Program-made: the position numbers and the translations under genes
Shown here: positions 1 to 7,419 of the stretch, piece by piece
Layout: every line of letters begins with the position of its first letter
Position numbering within the stretch: the first letter of the stretch is position 1
From: Persicitalea sp038242095
GTDB lineage: Bacteria; Bacteroidota; Bacteroidia; Cytophagales; Spirosomataceae
Assembly (NCBI GenBank): GCA_038242095.1
Contig: JBBSSJ010000009.1
Location: 1-36,092 of the forward strand
Length of the DNA: 36,092 bases
Reading direction: 5' to 3'
The notes under the pieces: generated by a model
What the model saw: the letters and a program-made list of their open reading frames with translations, nothing else
Database searches by the model: none
Told to the model about the DNA's origin: nothing

Positions 1-51
1 AGGAAAGGCTTGGTGGTTAGTTTGAAAATTCTAAAATTTCCTTTCCTTCTT

Positions 52-1623
52 TCAACTTCCTTTCGCTTTCATATCAATAAACGGAATGATGATTTCCTCC
101 ATCGAGACGCCACCGTGCTGGAAAGTATCGCGGTAGAGGTTGACATACTGGTTGTAATTATTGGGGTAGGCAAAAAAGTAATCTTCCTTCGTGAAGACGT
201 AGGACGTCGAGACGTGCGGTTTGGGCAGGAAAAAGCGCTCCGGCTTGCGACACACCAATAAGTTTTTATCATCGAAGCCCAGATTTTTGCCGTGCTTATA
301 GCGTAAATTAGTATTGGTCTCGCGGTAGCCGATAATCTTGACGGGCTTTTGCACCCGAATCATACCGTGATCGGTCGTCAGCATCAATCGACCGCCTTTT
401 TCAGCAACTTTCTTAATAAAATCAAGCAGCGGTGAGTGTTGGAACCATGACTTGGTGATCGATCGATAGGCCGCTTCGTCAGGAGCCAATTCCTTGATCA
501 TCTGGACGTCCGTGCGGGCGTGGGACAGCATATCCACAAAGTTGTACACCACCACGTTGAGCGCGTTGCCCATCAGGTTGTTGAAATTGTCGACCAACGC
601 TTTGCCCTGATTGGTATTCAGAATTTTGTGATAAGACATCTTCCCATCCAGGCGGTTCCAGTCGAGTTGCTTTTGTAGCAAATCCTGCTCATGCTTGTTG
701 AGTCCTTCCTCGCCATCGGGTGTGTTCTCGTCGCTCACCCACCATTGCGGGTACTTGCGCTCAATTTCGCTGGGCATCAGCCCGGCAAAAATCGCGTTGC
801 GGGCGTAACCCGTCGTTGTGGGGAGAATAGAGTAGTAAGTCGACTCTTCCTCAATGGTGAAGTACTCTTCCATCACCGATTGAATCATTTTCCACTGGTC
901 GTAGCGGAAGTTGTCGATGAGCAGGAAAAACAGCGGTTCGCTGCTACCCTGCATGTGCGGGAATACCTTTTGCTTCATCAGTTGATGCGAAAGCAACGGA
1001 CGGTCGGCGCGCGGGTCGTTGAGCCAGTCTTCGTATTCTTCCTCGATAAACTTGGCAAAATTGGTATTTGCATCGCTCTTCTGCATCGAAAAGACCTCCG
1101 ACATCCCCTGGTCCTGGGAGCTTTCCAGTTCCAGTTCCCAATAAATCAGCTTTTTATAAATATCCGCCCATTCCTCGTGGCTGATGCGGTCCTGGTACTG
1201 CATCGCCAGATTCCGAAACTGCTGCTGGTAGCTTAGCGTGGTTTTCTCTGTAACCAACCGCTTGTTGTCCAAAATTTTCTTGACCGACAGCAGAATCTGA
1301 TTCGGGTTGAGGGGTTTGATGAGGTAATCAGCGATTTTGGAGCCGATGGCGTCCTCCATAATATGCTCTTCCTCGCTCTTGGTAATCATAACCACGGGCA
1401 GCGAAGGGTGCGTTTGTTTGATTTGGGCCAGCGTTTCGAGTCCCGTCATGCCTGGCATCATTTCATCCAGAAACACGATATCGAAGCGTTCGCTTTCGAC
1501 CTTGTCCAGCGCATCGGCCCCGCTGTTGACGGGTGTCACGTTATAGCCTTTACTGGTCAAAAACATGATGTGAGGCTTAAGGAGGTCGATTTCATCATCG
1601 GCCCAAAGGATATTGTATTGCAT
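52..1623 (-). CDS. porX: PorX-type response regulator with PglZ domain
   Basis: 523-residue response regulator. Residues 1-120 form a receiver domain: acidic pair D9/D10, phospho-acceptor D53 in the FLDEMMPG stretch, T81 and conserved K103 in LIKP. A helical linker leads to a C-terminal PglZ (alkaline-phosphatase-like) domain from about residue 200 to the end, with LLIDNFRYDQW, TTTGYAR and TTDHGM stretches typical of the fold's metal-binding site. This architecture and length match PorX, which in Porphyromonas and Flavobacterium controls type IX secretion genes together with the PorY kinase and an ECF sigma factor. It is cytoplasmic, with no signal peptide. The ATG at 1623 directly precedes the receiver domain. 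kdsB lies upstream on the same strand, separated by 170 bp carrying a 14-bp AT-rich hairpin. No PorY-sized kinase is in the window. Family call is very secure; the T9SS role is from family knowledge. Confidence 0.93.
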   Translation of the reverse strand: MQYNILWADDEIDLLKPHIMFLTSKGYNVTPVNSGADALDKVESERFDIVFLDEMMPGMTGLETLAQIKQTHPSLPVVMITKSEEEHIMEDAIGSKIADYLIKPLNPNQILLSVKKILDNKRLVTEKTTLSYQQQFRNLAMQYQDRISHEEWADIYKKLIYWELELESSQDQGMSEVFSMQKSDANTNFAKFIEEEYEDWLNDPRADRPLLSHQLMKQKVFPHMQGSSEPLFFLLIDNFRYDQWKMIQSVMEEYFTIEEESTYYSILPTTTGYARNAIFAGLMPSEIERKYPQWWVSDENTPDGEEGLNKHEQDLLQKQLDWNRLDGKMSYHKILNTNQGKALVDNFNNLMGNALNVVVYNFVDMLSHARTDVQMIKELAPDEAAYRSITKSWFQHSPLLDFIKKVAEKGGRLMLTTDHGMIRVQKPVKIIGYRETNTNLRYKHGKNLGFDDKNLLVCRKPERFFLPKPHVSTSYVFTKEDYFFAYPNNYNQYVNLYRDTFQHGGVSMEEIIIPFIDMKAKGS

Positions 1624-1735
1624 AGTGTAGAGAGGTTTTATGGAGGCGTCTAATGGAAGTATTAGAGTTGAACGCTGAACTAAAGGTTGTGGTATTGGTC
1701 AGTATAATTGTCGATTTATGGTTAATCTTTAATAG

Positions 1736-1777
1736 AGGCTTATTTATTTAGGTTATCAAATCAAAATAAATAGGCCT
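1736..1777. repeat. AT-rich inverted repeat between kdsB and porX
   Basis: Positions 1736-1749 and 1764-1777 are inverted 14-mers (AGGCTTATTTATTT against AAATAAATAGGCCT) with one mismatch and a 14-nt spacer. In the minus-strand transcript it lies after the kdsB stop and before porX. It has no run of U after it, so it is not a classical intrinsic terminator. It could be an mRNA-end stabiliser or an operator. Two CTAAACA units follow at about 1776-1789. Confidence 0.5.
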
Positions 1778-1793
1778 AAACACCTAAACAACA

Positions 1794-2531
1794 CTACAAA
1801 AACCGCTCTGCCACTTTTACCAAATCCTCCGGGGTGTCGATGCCGTGGGAATCGTCGGGCGTAATGACGGCATTGATGGCGTAGCCGTTTTCGAGCCAGC
1901 GGAGCTGCTCCAGGGCTTCGGCGCTTTCCAGGGAAGAAACGGGCAGCTGCGTGATTTGCGCCAGTACATCCTTACGGTAGGCGTATATGCCGATGTGTTT
2001 GTAAAAGGTATGCTTATTAAGCCAATCCGCGGGTTCCACGCCACGCAAATAAGGAATGGTTTGACGGCTGAAATAAAGTACGTTGCGTCGGTGGTCGAGC
2101 AGTACCTTGGGCGTGTTGGGGTTGAATAGTGTGGCTTCGTCCTCGATCACCTTGACCAGCGTGGCGAGCTGGGTTTGGCCGTTCAGCACCGAGGCCAACC
2201 GGTTGATTTGGCTCGGCTGAATGAACGGCTCGTCGCCCTGAATGTTAATGACGTAATCATAGACTTCTTCAAGGTACTGCAGCGCCTCGAAGCATCGGTC
2301 GGTACCGCTTTGATGTTTGGGTGAGGTCATCACAACCTGACCGCCAAAGGCCTGCACGTGCTCGAATATACGTGGGTCATCGGTCGCGACCACGACCCGC
2401 GCCAGCCGCGACGATTGGGTGGCCTGTTCGTAAACGCGGCGAATCATGCTTCGGCCGCCGATGTCGGCGAGGGCCTTGGCCGGGAAGCGGGTGGAAGCGT
2501 AGCGAGCGGGAATTATTCCAACGATTTGCAT
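1794..2531 (-). CDS. kdsB: 3-deoxy-manno-octulosonate cytidylyltransferase (CMP-Kdo synthetase)
   Basis: 245 residues. Activates Kdo with CTP to CMP-Kdo, the donor for the LPS inner core; cytoplasmic. Diagnostic KdsB motifs are present: IIPARYASTRFPAK at the N-terminus (nucleotide binding), HQSGTDR near residue 75 and NIQGDEPF near residue 95. Length is typical of the family (about 245-255). The reading frame stays open for about 100 codons upstream, but that stretch resembles nothing and overlaps the divergent gene, so the ATG at 2531 immediately before QIVGIIPAR is the right start. The neighbour on the minus strand is porX. A TAGTTTTG box about 40 bp upstream fits a Bacteroidota -7 element. 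Confidence 0.96.
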   Translation of the reverse strand: MQIVGIIPARYASTRFPAKALADIGGRSMIRRVYEQATQSSRLARVVVATDDPRIFEHVQAFGGQVVMTSPKHQSGTDRCFEALQYLEEVYDYVINIQGDEPFIQPSQINRLASVLNGQTQLATLVKVIEDEATLFNPNTPKVLLDHRRNVLYFSRQTIPYLRGVEPADWLNKHTFYKHIGIYAYRKDVLAQITQLPVSSLESAEALEQLRWLENGYAINAVITPDDSHGIDTPEDLVKVAERFL

Positions 2532-2572
2532 TTTAATAGGATTTTGGACGTTGGATAGTCGATTTACTTTTT

Positions 2573-2580
2573 CAAAACTA
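2573..2580 (-). promoter_or_regulatory. possible Bacteroidota -7 box upstream of kdsB
   Basis: Minus-strand TAGTTTTG matches the TAnnTTTG -7 consensus and lies about 42 bp before the kdsB ATG. The only upstream TTTG is 12 nt away, closer than the usual 17-23, so the -33 part is weak. Confidence 0.35.
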
Positions 2581-2600
2581 CCACTTACAACCCAAAGTCC

Positions 2601-3404
2601 TTGTCTTTGCCATCCGAAAACCTCTTTTCCCATACCTTCGCCCAAACCATCTGGCGTATTTTGCCGCACCCAAGCCGAGACTTGTGGGCGGTCGAGCTGC
2701 GCGACCCGGTCGAGCGGCTGGCATCCTGGGCGTTGCTGGATCCTGTTTCGGGCGGAGTAAAGTGGATGGAAGCTCCTGCGGCCACCGATTGGTGGACTAG
2801 TCTGGTGGCTTTTGGGGAAGAGCATATTTACCTGCACAACTACCGCTTTCCCGACGTGCCGGAACCCACTGATCTACTGGGGGTTTCGGTTACGGATGGC
2901 CAGCTGCAATGGGTACTGCCAGGCTGGATTTTTGTGCGCCCCTTAGCCAATACACCCGTACTAATTGCGGCCCGCAAACAGGCGGGCGGAGTTGGTTATC
3001 ATCGCGTCGATGTCGAATCTGGACTTCCATTGGAATCAGTCGGCGAAGCCGAGGTCAATTCGATTGATGAATCTAAATTTCGTACGCCACGGCGCTATGA
3101 GCCGCACGATGCCTACTTCGACACGCTGGCAAATTTCCTCCATAAAACGGCGGGTATCTCAGCGCCAATCGCCATCGATTATTTGGAAGTGGAGCCGTAT
3201 GTAGTCTTTTCTTATTATCTTTACGAGAAAGAAAAGGTGGCCCAACGTCTGCTGATCGTACACCGTGACCGAACGGTCGTCTACCAGGCCTCCCTGGGCG
3301 AGGCGCGTGAAGGGATGGGCCGGGATACCATGCTTTGGCACGGCGGTCGATTGGTTTGTCTGCGGGGTACCCACGAATTCTTTAGCTTGAAACTAACCAA
3401 ATAA
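2601..3404 (+). CDS. conserved Cytophagales protein, DUF4905-like
   Basis: About 267 residues with no signal peptide and no transmembrane segment. It is rich in Trp and alternating hydrophobic beta-like stretches, and resembles the DUF4905 family of Cytophagales proteins of unknown function; this was recognised by general appearance, not by a search. No catalytic motif can be pointed to. The frame has no ATG before codon 56, so initiation is probably at TTG 2601 (or TTG 2607); homologs should decide. It is divergent from kdsB with a 69-bp gap and is followed after 1 nt by the LysM protein gene, suggesting co-transcription of a four-gene plus-strand run up to 5340. Function unknown. Confidence 0.75.
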   Translation: MSLPSENLFSHTFAQTIWRILPHPSRDLWAVELRDPVERLASWALLDPVSGGVKWMEAPAATDWWTSLVAFGEEHIYLHNYRFPDVPEPTDLLGVSVTDGQLQWVLPGWIFVRPLANTPVLIAARKQAGGVGYHRVDVESGLPLESVGEAEVNSIDESKFRTPRRYEPHDAYFDTLANFLHKTAGISAPIAIDYLEVEPYVVFSYYLYEKEKVAQRLLIVHRDRTVVYQASLGEAREGMGRDTMLWHGGRLVCLRGTHEFFSLKLTK

Positions 3405-3405
3405 C

Positions 3406-4338
3406 ATGAACTATTTGCTTGTCCTGTTGGGCACGGTGTGGCTGGGCAGCGAGGCCTCGGCCACGGACAGAGCCATCGTACTTCGAGACTCTGTCGGTAG
3501 CGAAAGAGCCAACGGAAGAATCTATATTCTCCACAAGGTAGACCCCGGTCAAACGCTCTACGCTGTAATGCGTCGTTATGGCGTGTCGGTGAAGGAAATT
3601 AAAGCGGCCAATGAGGGCATGGGCGACAATCTGCGTTCCGACCAGGTGATCCGGGTACCTTACACTCCCCCAAAGCCGACGCGTGCTGCGGCCAAAGAAG
3701 AGCGAAAGGAGGAGCGCCGGAAGGAAGTAGAGGAGAAGAAAGCGCCTGCTACCAGTGCAAGCGCAGCATTCGGGATCCACCGAGTCGAGCAAGGGCAAAC
3801 CCTGTATAGTATCGCGGTAAAATACGGCGTAACACTGGCGGACATTCGCAAGTGGAACGACATGACCTCCGACAATGTACGATTGGGCGAAGACCTGATT
3901 GTATCCGAGAAAGCATACGCCAAGCTGCAGCCCGCCGCGACGCCTTTCCCCACGCCCGCCAAGCCCGTTGAAAAGGTGGAGCCCGCCGCCCCTGCTCCGG
4001 TTGTGGAGAAGCCCCGTAAGCCTGAGCCCGAGCCGGAGCCGGAAATACCCGCTGCCAGCGCTAAGCGCATGAGTGAGTCGGGGCTGGCCGAGGTAATTGA
4101 CGCTGAAACGAGCAGCAGCAAGTATCTGGCGTTGCACCGCACGGCCCCGATTGGCACTTTGGTCCAGGTCACCAATGAGTTCAACCAGGCCGAGATCTGG
4201 GTAAAAGTAGTGGGCCGCATCCCTGACACCGGCAACAACCGCGACATTATCATTAAGCTCTCGACGCGGGCTTTCGAGAAACTTTCTCCCAATAGCCGCC
4301 GTTTCAGAGCCAGTATCAGCTTTATCGCGGCCAACTAA
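3406..4338 (+). CDS. exported LysM-LysM-DPBB (RlpA-like) cell-wall protein
   Basis: 310 residues. An N-terminal hydrophobic segment ending near ASAT (about residues 1-20) looks like a Sec signal peptide. LysM 1 covers about 40-85 (HKVDPGQTLYAV), a charged Lys/Glu linker 90-115, LysM 2 about 123-166 (HRVEQGQTLYSI), a Pro/Glu-rich linker 170-222, and the C-terminal part (225-309) reads as a double-psi beta-barrel of the RlpA/DPBB type (VKVVGRIPDTGNNRDIIIKLS). LysM modules bind peptidoglycan; RlpA-like barrels cleave or bind glycan strands. Whether this barrel is catalytic is uncertain. The gene begins 1 nt after the upstream stop and ends 5 nt before the next start, so it is very likely in an operon. 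Expected location is the periplasm. Confidence 0.88.
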   Translation: MNYLLVLLGTVWLGSEASATDRAIVLRDSVGSERANGRIYILHKVDPGQTLYAVMRRYGVSVKEIKAANEGMGDNLRSDQVIRVPYTPPKPTRAAAKEERKEERRKEVEEKKAPATSASAAFGIHRVEQGQTLYSIAVKYGVTLADIRKWNDMTSDNVRLGEDLIVSEKAYAKLQPAATPFPTPAKPVEKVEPAAPAPVVEKPRKPEPEPEPEIPAASAKRMSESGLAEVIDAETSSSKYLALHRTAPIGTLVQVTNEFNQAEIWVKVVGRIPDTGNNRDIIIKLSTRAFEKLSPNSRRFRASISFIAAN

Positions 4339-4343
4339 ATGCA

Positions 4344-4553
4344 ATGAAACACGCTCCTGAATTCAAATCAAGAAGAGAAGAAGAACGCGCCGAACAAAAA
4401 AAGACGGTAGGCTATAAAGTATGGAGCGTGGTATTCGCCCTCATGTACCCTTTCATCGCTGTTTTTACCTTTCTTATTTCCACATTGGTGCTGATATTTT
4501 CGGGCGTGTCACAGGCATTGGCTTACGTTTTTGGTAAATTTGTCAGCAAATAA
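4344..4553 (+). CDS. small single-pass membrane protein
   Basis: 69 residues. The first 24 are highly charged (KSRREEERAEQKK). Residues about 25-60 form one long or two short hydrophobic segments (VVFALMYPFIAVFTFLISTLVLIF), followed by a short basic tail. It starts 5 nt after the stop of the LysM gene and its last 23 nt overlap the likely start of the TIGR02757 gene, so it is coupled to both. No family was recognised; short charged-helix plus TM proteins in such positions are often conserved within Cytophagales. The ATG at 4344 is the only sensible start. Confidence 0.7.
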   Translation: MKHAPEFKSRREEERAEQKKTVGYKVWSVVFALMYPFIAVFTFLISTLVLIFSGVSQALAYVFGKFVSK

Positions 4554-5340
4554 CTCCCGGCTGCAAGTGCCTTCTGAACCGCTCGCCGACATGCTCGAGC
4601 GCAACTACCTTCGTTACAATCGTCCCGACTTTATCGGACCGGATCCGGTCAGTATTCCGCACCTTTTTAGTAAAAAGCAGGACATTGAAATCATGGGCTT
4701 TTGGGCGGCGACGCTGGCCTGGGGTCAGCGCAAGACGATTCTGAACAAGTGCCATGAATTGATCGCGCTCATGGATGGCGCGCCCTATGATTTTATTTTA
4801 AATCACCAGGAAAACGACCTCAAACGCTTTCTAAACTTCAAGCACCGTACCTTCAACGCGACGGATACACTTTACTTTCTTCATTTTTTTCAAAATTATT
4901 ATCGGCAGCACGATTCTCTGGAAACGGCTTTTTTGGTACCTGACCTGGCGCTTCAACCCACAGTCGAGAAAAGTCTGATGGCTTTTCATGATCGATTTTG
5001 TAGCCTGGAAGATTTCCCGACCCGCACCCGCAAGCATATCGCGACGCCCGCGCGTAAATCTACCTGCAAGCGGCTCAATATGTTCCTGCGCTGGATGGTG
5101 CGGCGCGACGATCGGGGCGTCGACTTCGGGCTATGGCGGCAACTCAGCCCCGCCCAGCTCGTCATGCCCTGCGATGTCCACGTCGACCGCGTGGCGCGTC
5201 ACCTGGGCCTCATTCAACGCCGTCAAACCGATTGGCAGACCGCCCTGCAACTCACCGAAGCGTTGCGGCAATTCGATCCTACCGACCCTGTCAAATACGA
5301 TTTTGCGCTGTTCGGGTTGGGAGTTGATTATGAGTTTTGA
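4531..5340 (+). CDS. TIGR02757 family protein (DUF2400)
   Basis: About 269 residues matching the TIGR02757/DUF2400 family. Typical stretches are NRPDFIGPDPVSIPH near residue 30, IMGFWAATLAWGQRKTI near 55, and the C-terminal VMPCDVHVDRVARHLGL and PVKYDFALFGLG. The family is found in Bacteroidota and some Proteobacteria; the sequence recalls helix-hairpin-helix DNA glycosylases, but the reaction is not established to my knowledge. The start is TTG 4531 or TTG 4540, both inside the end of the upstream small gene; the first ATG (4591) would leave only a few residues before the conserved core. It converges with the polyprenyl synthase gene, 2 nt apart stop to stop. Confidence 0.88.
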   Translation: MVNLSANNSRLQVPSEPLADMLERNYLRYNRPDFIGPDPVSIPHLFSKKQDIEIMGFWAATLAWGQRKTILNKCHELIALMDGAPYDFILNHQENDLKRFLNFKHRTFNATDTLYFLHFFQNYYRQHDSLETAFLVPDLALQPTVEKSLMAFHDRFCSLEDFPTRTRKHIATPARKSTCKRLNMFLRWMVRRDDRGVDFGLWRQLSPAQLVMPCDVHVDRVARHLGLIQRRQTDWQTALQLTEALRQFDPTDPVKYDFALFGLGVDYEF

Positions 5341-5342
5341 GG

Positions 5343-6317
5343 TTATTTTGTCCTTTCAATAGTGAATTGCACGAGTTGTTCGAGCGAGTGCCGGTATTTC
5401 GATTCCGGGAAGGCGTGTAGTAGTTGGCGGGCTTCCTCCACGTAGCGGAGCATGACTTGCTGCGCGTACTCGATGCCGCCCGATTGCTTGACGTAGGCAA
5501 TCACCTCCGATACCTTGCGCGGCTTGTGGCTCTCATTGCGGACGATATTGATAATACGTCGTTTTTCCAGCCACGATGATTGGTTGAGGGCGTAAATCAG
5601 CGGGAGCGTCATTTTCTTTTCCTTAATGTCGATGCCCAGCGGCTTGCCCACTTCGGCGTCACCGTAGTCGAAGAGATCGTCTTTGATCTGAAAAGCAATA
5701 CCGACTTTTTCACCGAAGGCGTGCATCCGCTGCACCGTTTCGGGATCGGCCTCGACGGAACTGGCGCCCACCGCGCAACAGGAAGCGATGAGTGAGGCGG
5801 TTTTCTGACGGATGATTTCGTAGTACACGGCTTCATCGATGTCCAATCGACGGGCCTTCTCGATTTGGAGCAACTCCCCTTCACTAAGTTCACGGACGGC
5901 GGTTGAAACTATTTTTAATAAATCAAAATCACCGTGATCTACCGACAAAAGCAACCCGCGCGACAACAGGTAATCACCGACGAGCACGGCGATTTTATTT
6001 TTCCACAAAGCGCTTATTGAGAAAAAACCACGGCGGTAATTGGAGTCATCGACTACGTCGTCGTGTACCAGCGTGGCGGTGTGCAGCAGCTCAATCAACG
6101 CGGCGCCGCGGTAGGTGGCTTCCGAGATGGTGCCACACACGCCCGCTGACAAAAACACGAACATTGGCCGGAGTTGCTTGCCCTTTCGCCGGATGATGTA
6201 GTTCATGATCTGATCCAGCAGCCGGACGTCGCTCTTCATCGATTGCCGGAATTTTGGCTCGAAAGCCTTCATTTCGTGCTGGATCGGGGCCTGTATTTCT
6301 TGAATGGAGCGGGACAT
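5343..6317 (-). CDS. long-chain polyprenyl diphosphate synthase
   Basis: 324-residue all-helical trans-isoprenyl diphosphate synthase. The first Asp-rich motif is D86-D87-x-x-D90 (HDDVVDD) and the second is D213-D214-x-x-D217 (KDDLFD). GKQLRP near 46-51 binds pyrophosphate. Residue -5 from the first motif is Ala81, a small side chain typical of enzymes making long products, so the likely role is the C30-C40 side chain of menaquinone, the usual Bacteroidota quinone. Length is normal. It lies stop to stop with the TIGR02757 gene and is divergent from the patatin gene (66 bp). The name ispB is plausible, but chain length cannot be read from sequence, so no symbol is given. Confidence 0.93.
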   Translation of the reverse strand: MSRSIQEIQAPIQHEMKAFEPKFRQSMKSDVRLLDQIMNYIIRRKGKQLRPMFVFLSAGVCGTISEATYRGAALIELLHTATLVHDDVVDDSNYRRGFFSISALWKNKIAVLVGDYLLSRGLLLSVDHGDFDLLKIVSTAVRELSEGELLQIEKARRLDIDEAVYYEIIRQKTASLIASCCAVGASSVEADPETVQRMHAFGEKVGIAFQIKDDLFDYGDAEVGKPLGIDIKEKKMTLPLIYALNQSSWLEKRRIINIVRNESHKPRKVSEVIAYVKQSGGIEYAQQVMLRYVEEARQLLHAFPESKYRHSLEQLVQFTIERTK

Positions 6318-6383
6318 AGCGGGGCCAAAATTGCCACAAAATATTATGTTTATACCTATATTACGGGCAAAATGTTCATTTAT

Positions 6384-7301
6384 ATGAAAGCACTTGTACT
6401 GGGAGGAGGTTCGATGAAAGGGGCGTTTCAGGTGGGAGCCGCCAAGGCAGTTTTGGAGGACGGCTTCGCGCCGGAGATGATTTATGGCGTCTCGGTGGGC
6501 GCGCTCAACGCCACTTATCTCGTCAACGCGGCGGGACAGCAGGAGGTGGAGGAAAAAAAAGCGATCGATTGGCCGCTCGTTGGACGGGAGTTAATGGCTT
6601 TTTGGATCAAGAACATCACCCAGCCTCAGGATGTGGCGATGCTGCGGTCGCGGGTATCGCTGGGCTTCAGTACGTTGATGAGTCGCTTTGACGGGCTGCT
6701 CGACCCCGCGCCGCTGCACGACCTGATTCGCCGGAGCGTCGACGCATTTTTGCTGCGCGAATGCTCAGTTAAGATAAAAGTCGGGGCCGTCAATATCACG
6801 CACGGTAATATTGTATACGCCTCGCCGGACGACGAATTTTTCATGGATTACGTCCGGGCCAGTTCGTCGCTGCCTTTGCTCATGCCGCCGGTACCGATCG
6901 GCAGTACGGTCGAAAAGTTTCTGGACGGGGGTTTGCGCGTGGTGGCACCCATTCACGAGGCCATCCGCGATGGGGCCAAAGAAATCGTACTTATTGCCTG
7001 CCATTCCCGACAACTCTACGCCCGGGAGAATTTCAGTTCCCGCAACCTGGTCAGTCTGATTGAACGCGTCAAGGACGTGACCGTCAACCAGATCGTCAAT
7101 AACGACATCGAGTGGGCCGAAGGCTACGCCGAACGCTCGGTGCTGCGCGGCGATCCTATCAAGCTCACCATCATTCGGCCTAAAGAACCGCTCATGCTGG
7201 ATTTGCAAAAATTCAATTCCGAAGACATTACACGCCTGATTTTAGACGGCTACCGAACTGGAATCGAGACTTTGAAGCGAGTCAAGGAGGTGGTTCGATA
7301 A
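6384..7301 (+). CDS. patatin-like phospholipase / acyl hydrolase
   Basis: 305 residues, no signal peptide. The patatin signature is complete: Gly-rich oxyanion loop GGGSMKGAF at 7-15, nucleophile Ser37 in GVSVG, and catalytic Asp181 in DGG. It should hydrolyse acyl ester bonds of phospholipids or related lipids with a Ser-Asp dyad. I chose ATG 6384 because the glycine-rich loop follows at once; ATG 6372, four codons upstream, is also possible. The longer open frame back to 6174 runs inside the divergent polyprenyl synthase gene and is not real. It is cytoplasmic or peripherally membrane-bound. Substrate unknown. Confidence 0.9.
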   Translation: MKALVLGGGSMKGAFQVGAAKAVLEDGFAPEMIYGVSVGALNATYLVNAAGQQEVEEKKAIDWPLVGRELMAFWIKNITQPQDVAMLRSRVSLGFSTLMSRFDGLLDPAPLHDLIRRSVDAFLLRECSVKIKVGAVNITHGNIVYASPDDEFFMDYVRASSSLPLLMPPVPIGSTVEKFLDGGLRVVAPIHEAIRDGAKEIVLIACHSRQLYARENFSSRNLVSLIERVKDVTVNQIVNNDIEWAEGYAERSVLRGDPIKLTIIRPKEPLMLDLQKFNSEDITRLILDGYRTGIETLKRVKEVVR

Positions 7302-7363
7302 ACAAGGTTATCAACTGTCTCGGTCTTTTAGCCAAGAGATAGCGAAAGCGCCTGACTTACTAT

Positions 7364-7390
7364 AAAAAAAAACCGCACCAAACGGCGCGG
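7364..7390 (-). terminator. intrinsic terminator of the TonB-dependent receptor gene
   Basis: Stem CCGC(A)CC / GG(C)GCGG at 7373-7390 with an AAAC loop and one mismatch. On the minus strand it is followed by nine U (A-run 7364-7372). It lies 30 bp after the receptor stop codon. Confidence 0.7.
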
Positions 7391-7419
7391 GAGTTTTGCA
7401 TTCTTGGCTAAACTAGCCC

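Noticed and set aside
1..51. Inverted AGGAAAG / CTTTCCT (1-7 and 41-47) as a terminator for porX.
   Set aside because: The loop is 33 nt with a weak stem and no clear U-run; too little evidence at the window edge.
2532..2837. N-terminal extension of kdsB to 2837.
   Set aside because: It overlaps the divergent gene and precedes a canonical KdsB N-terminus.
3382..4344. Long minus-strand open frame across the LysM gene.
   Set aside because: Antisense shadow of a clear LysM-DPBB gene; low-complexity composition with no recognisable domain.
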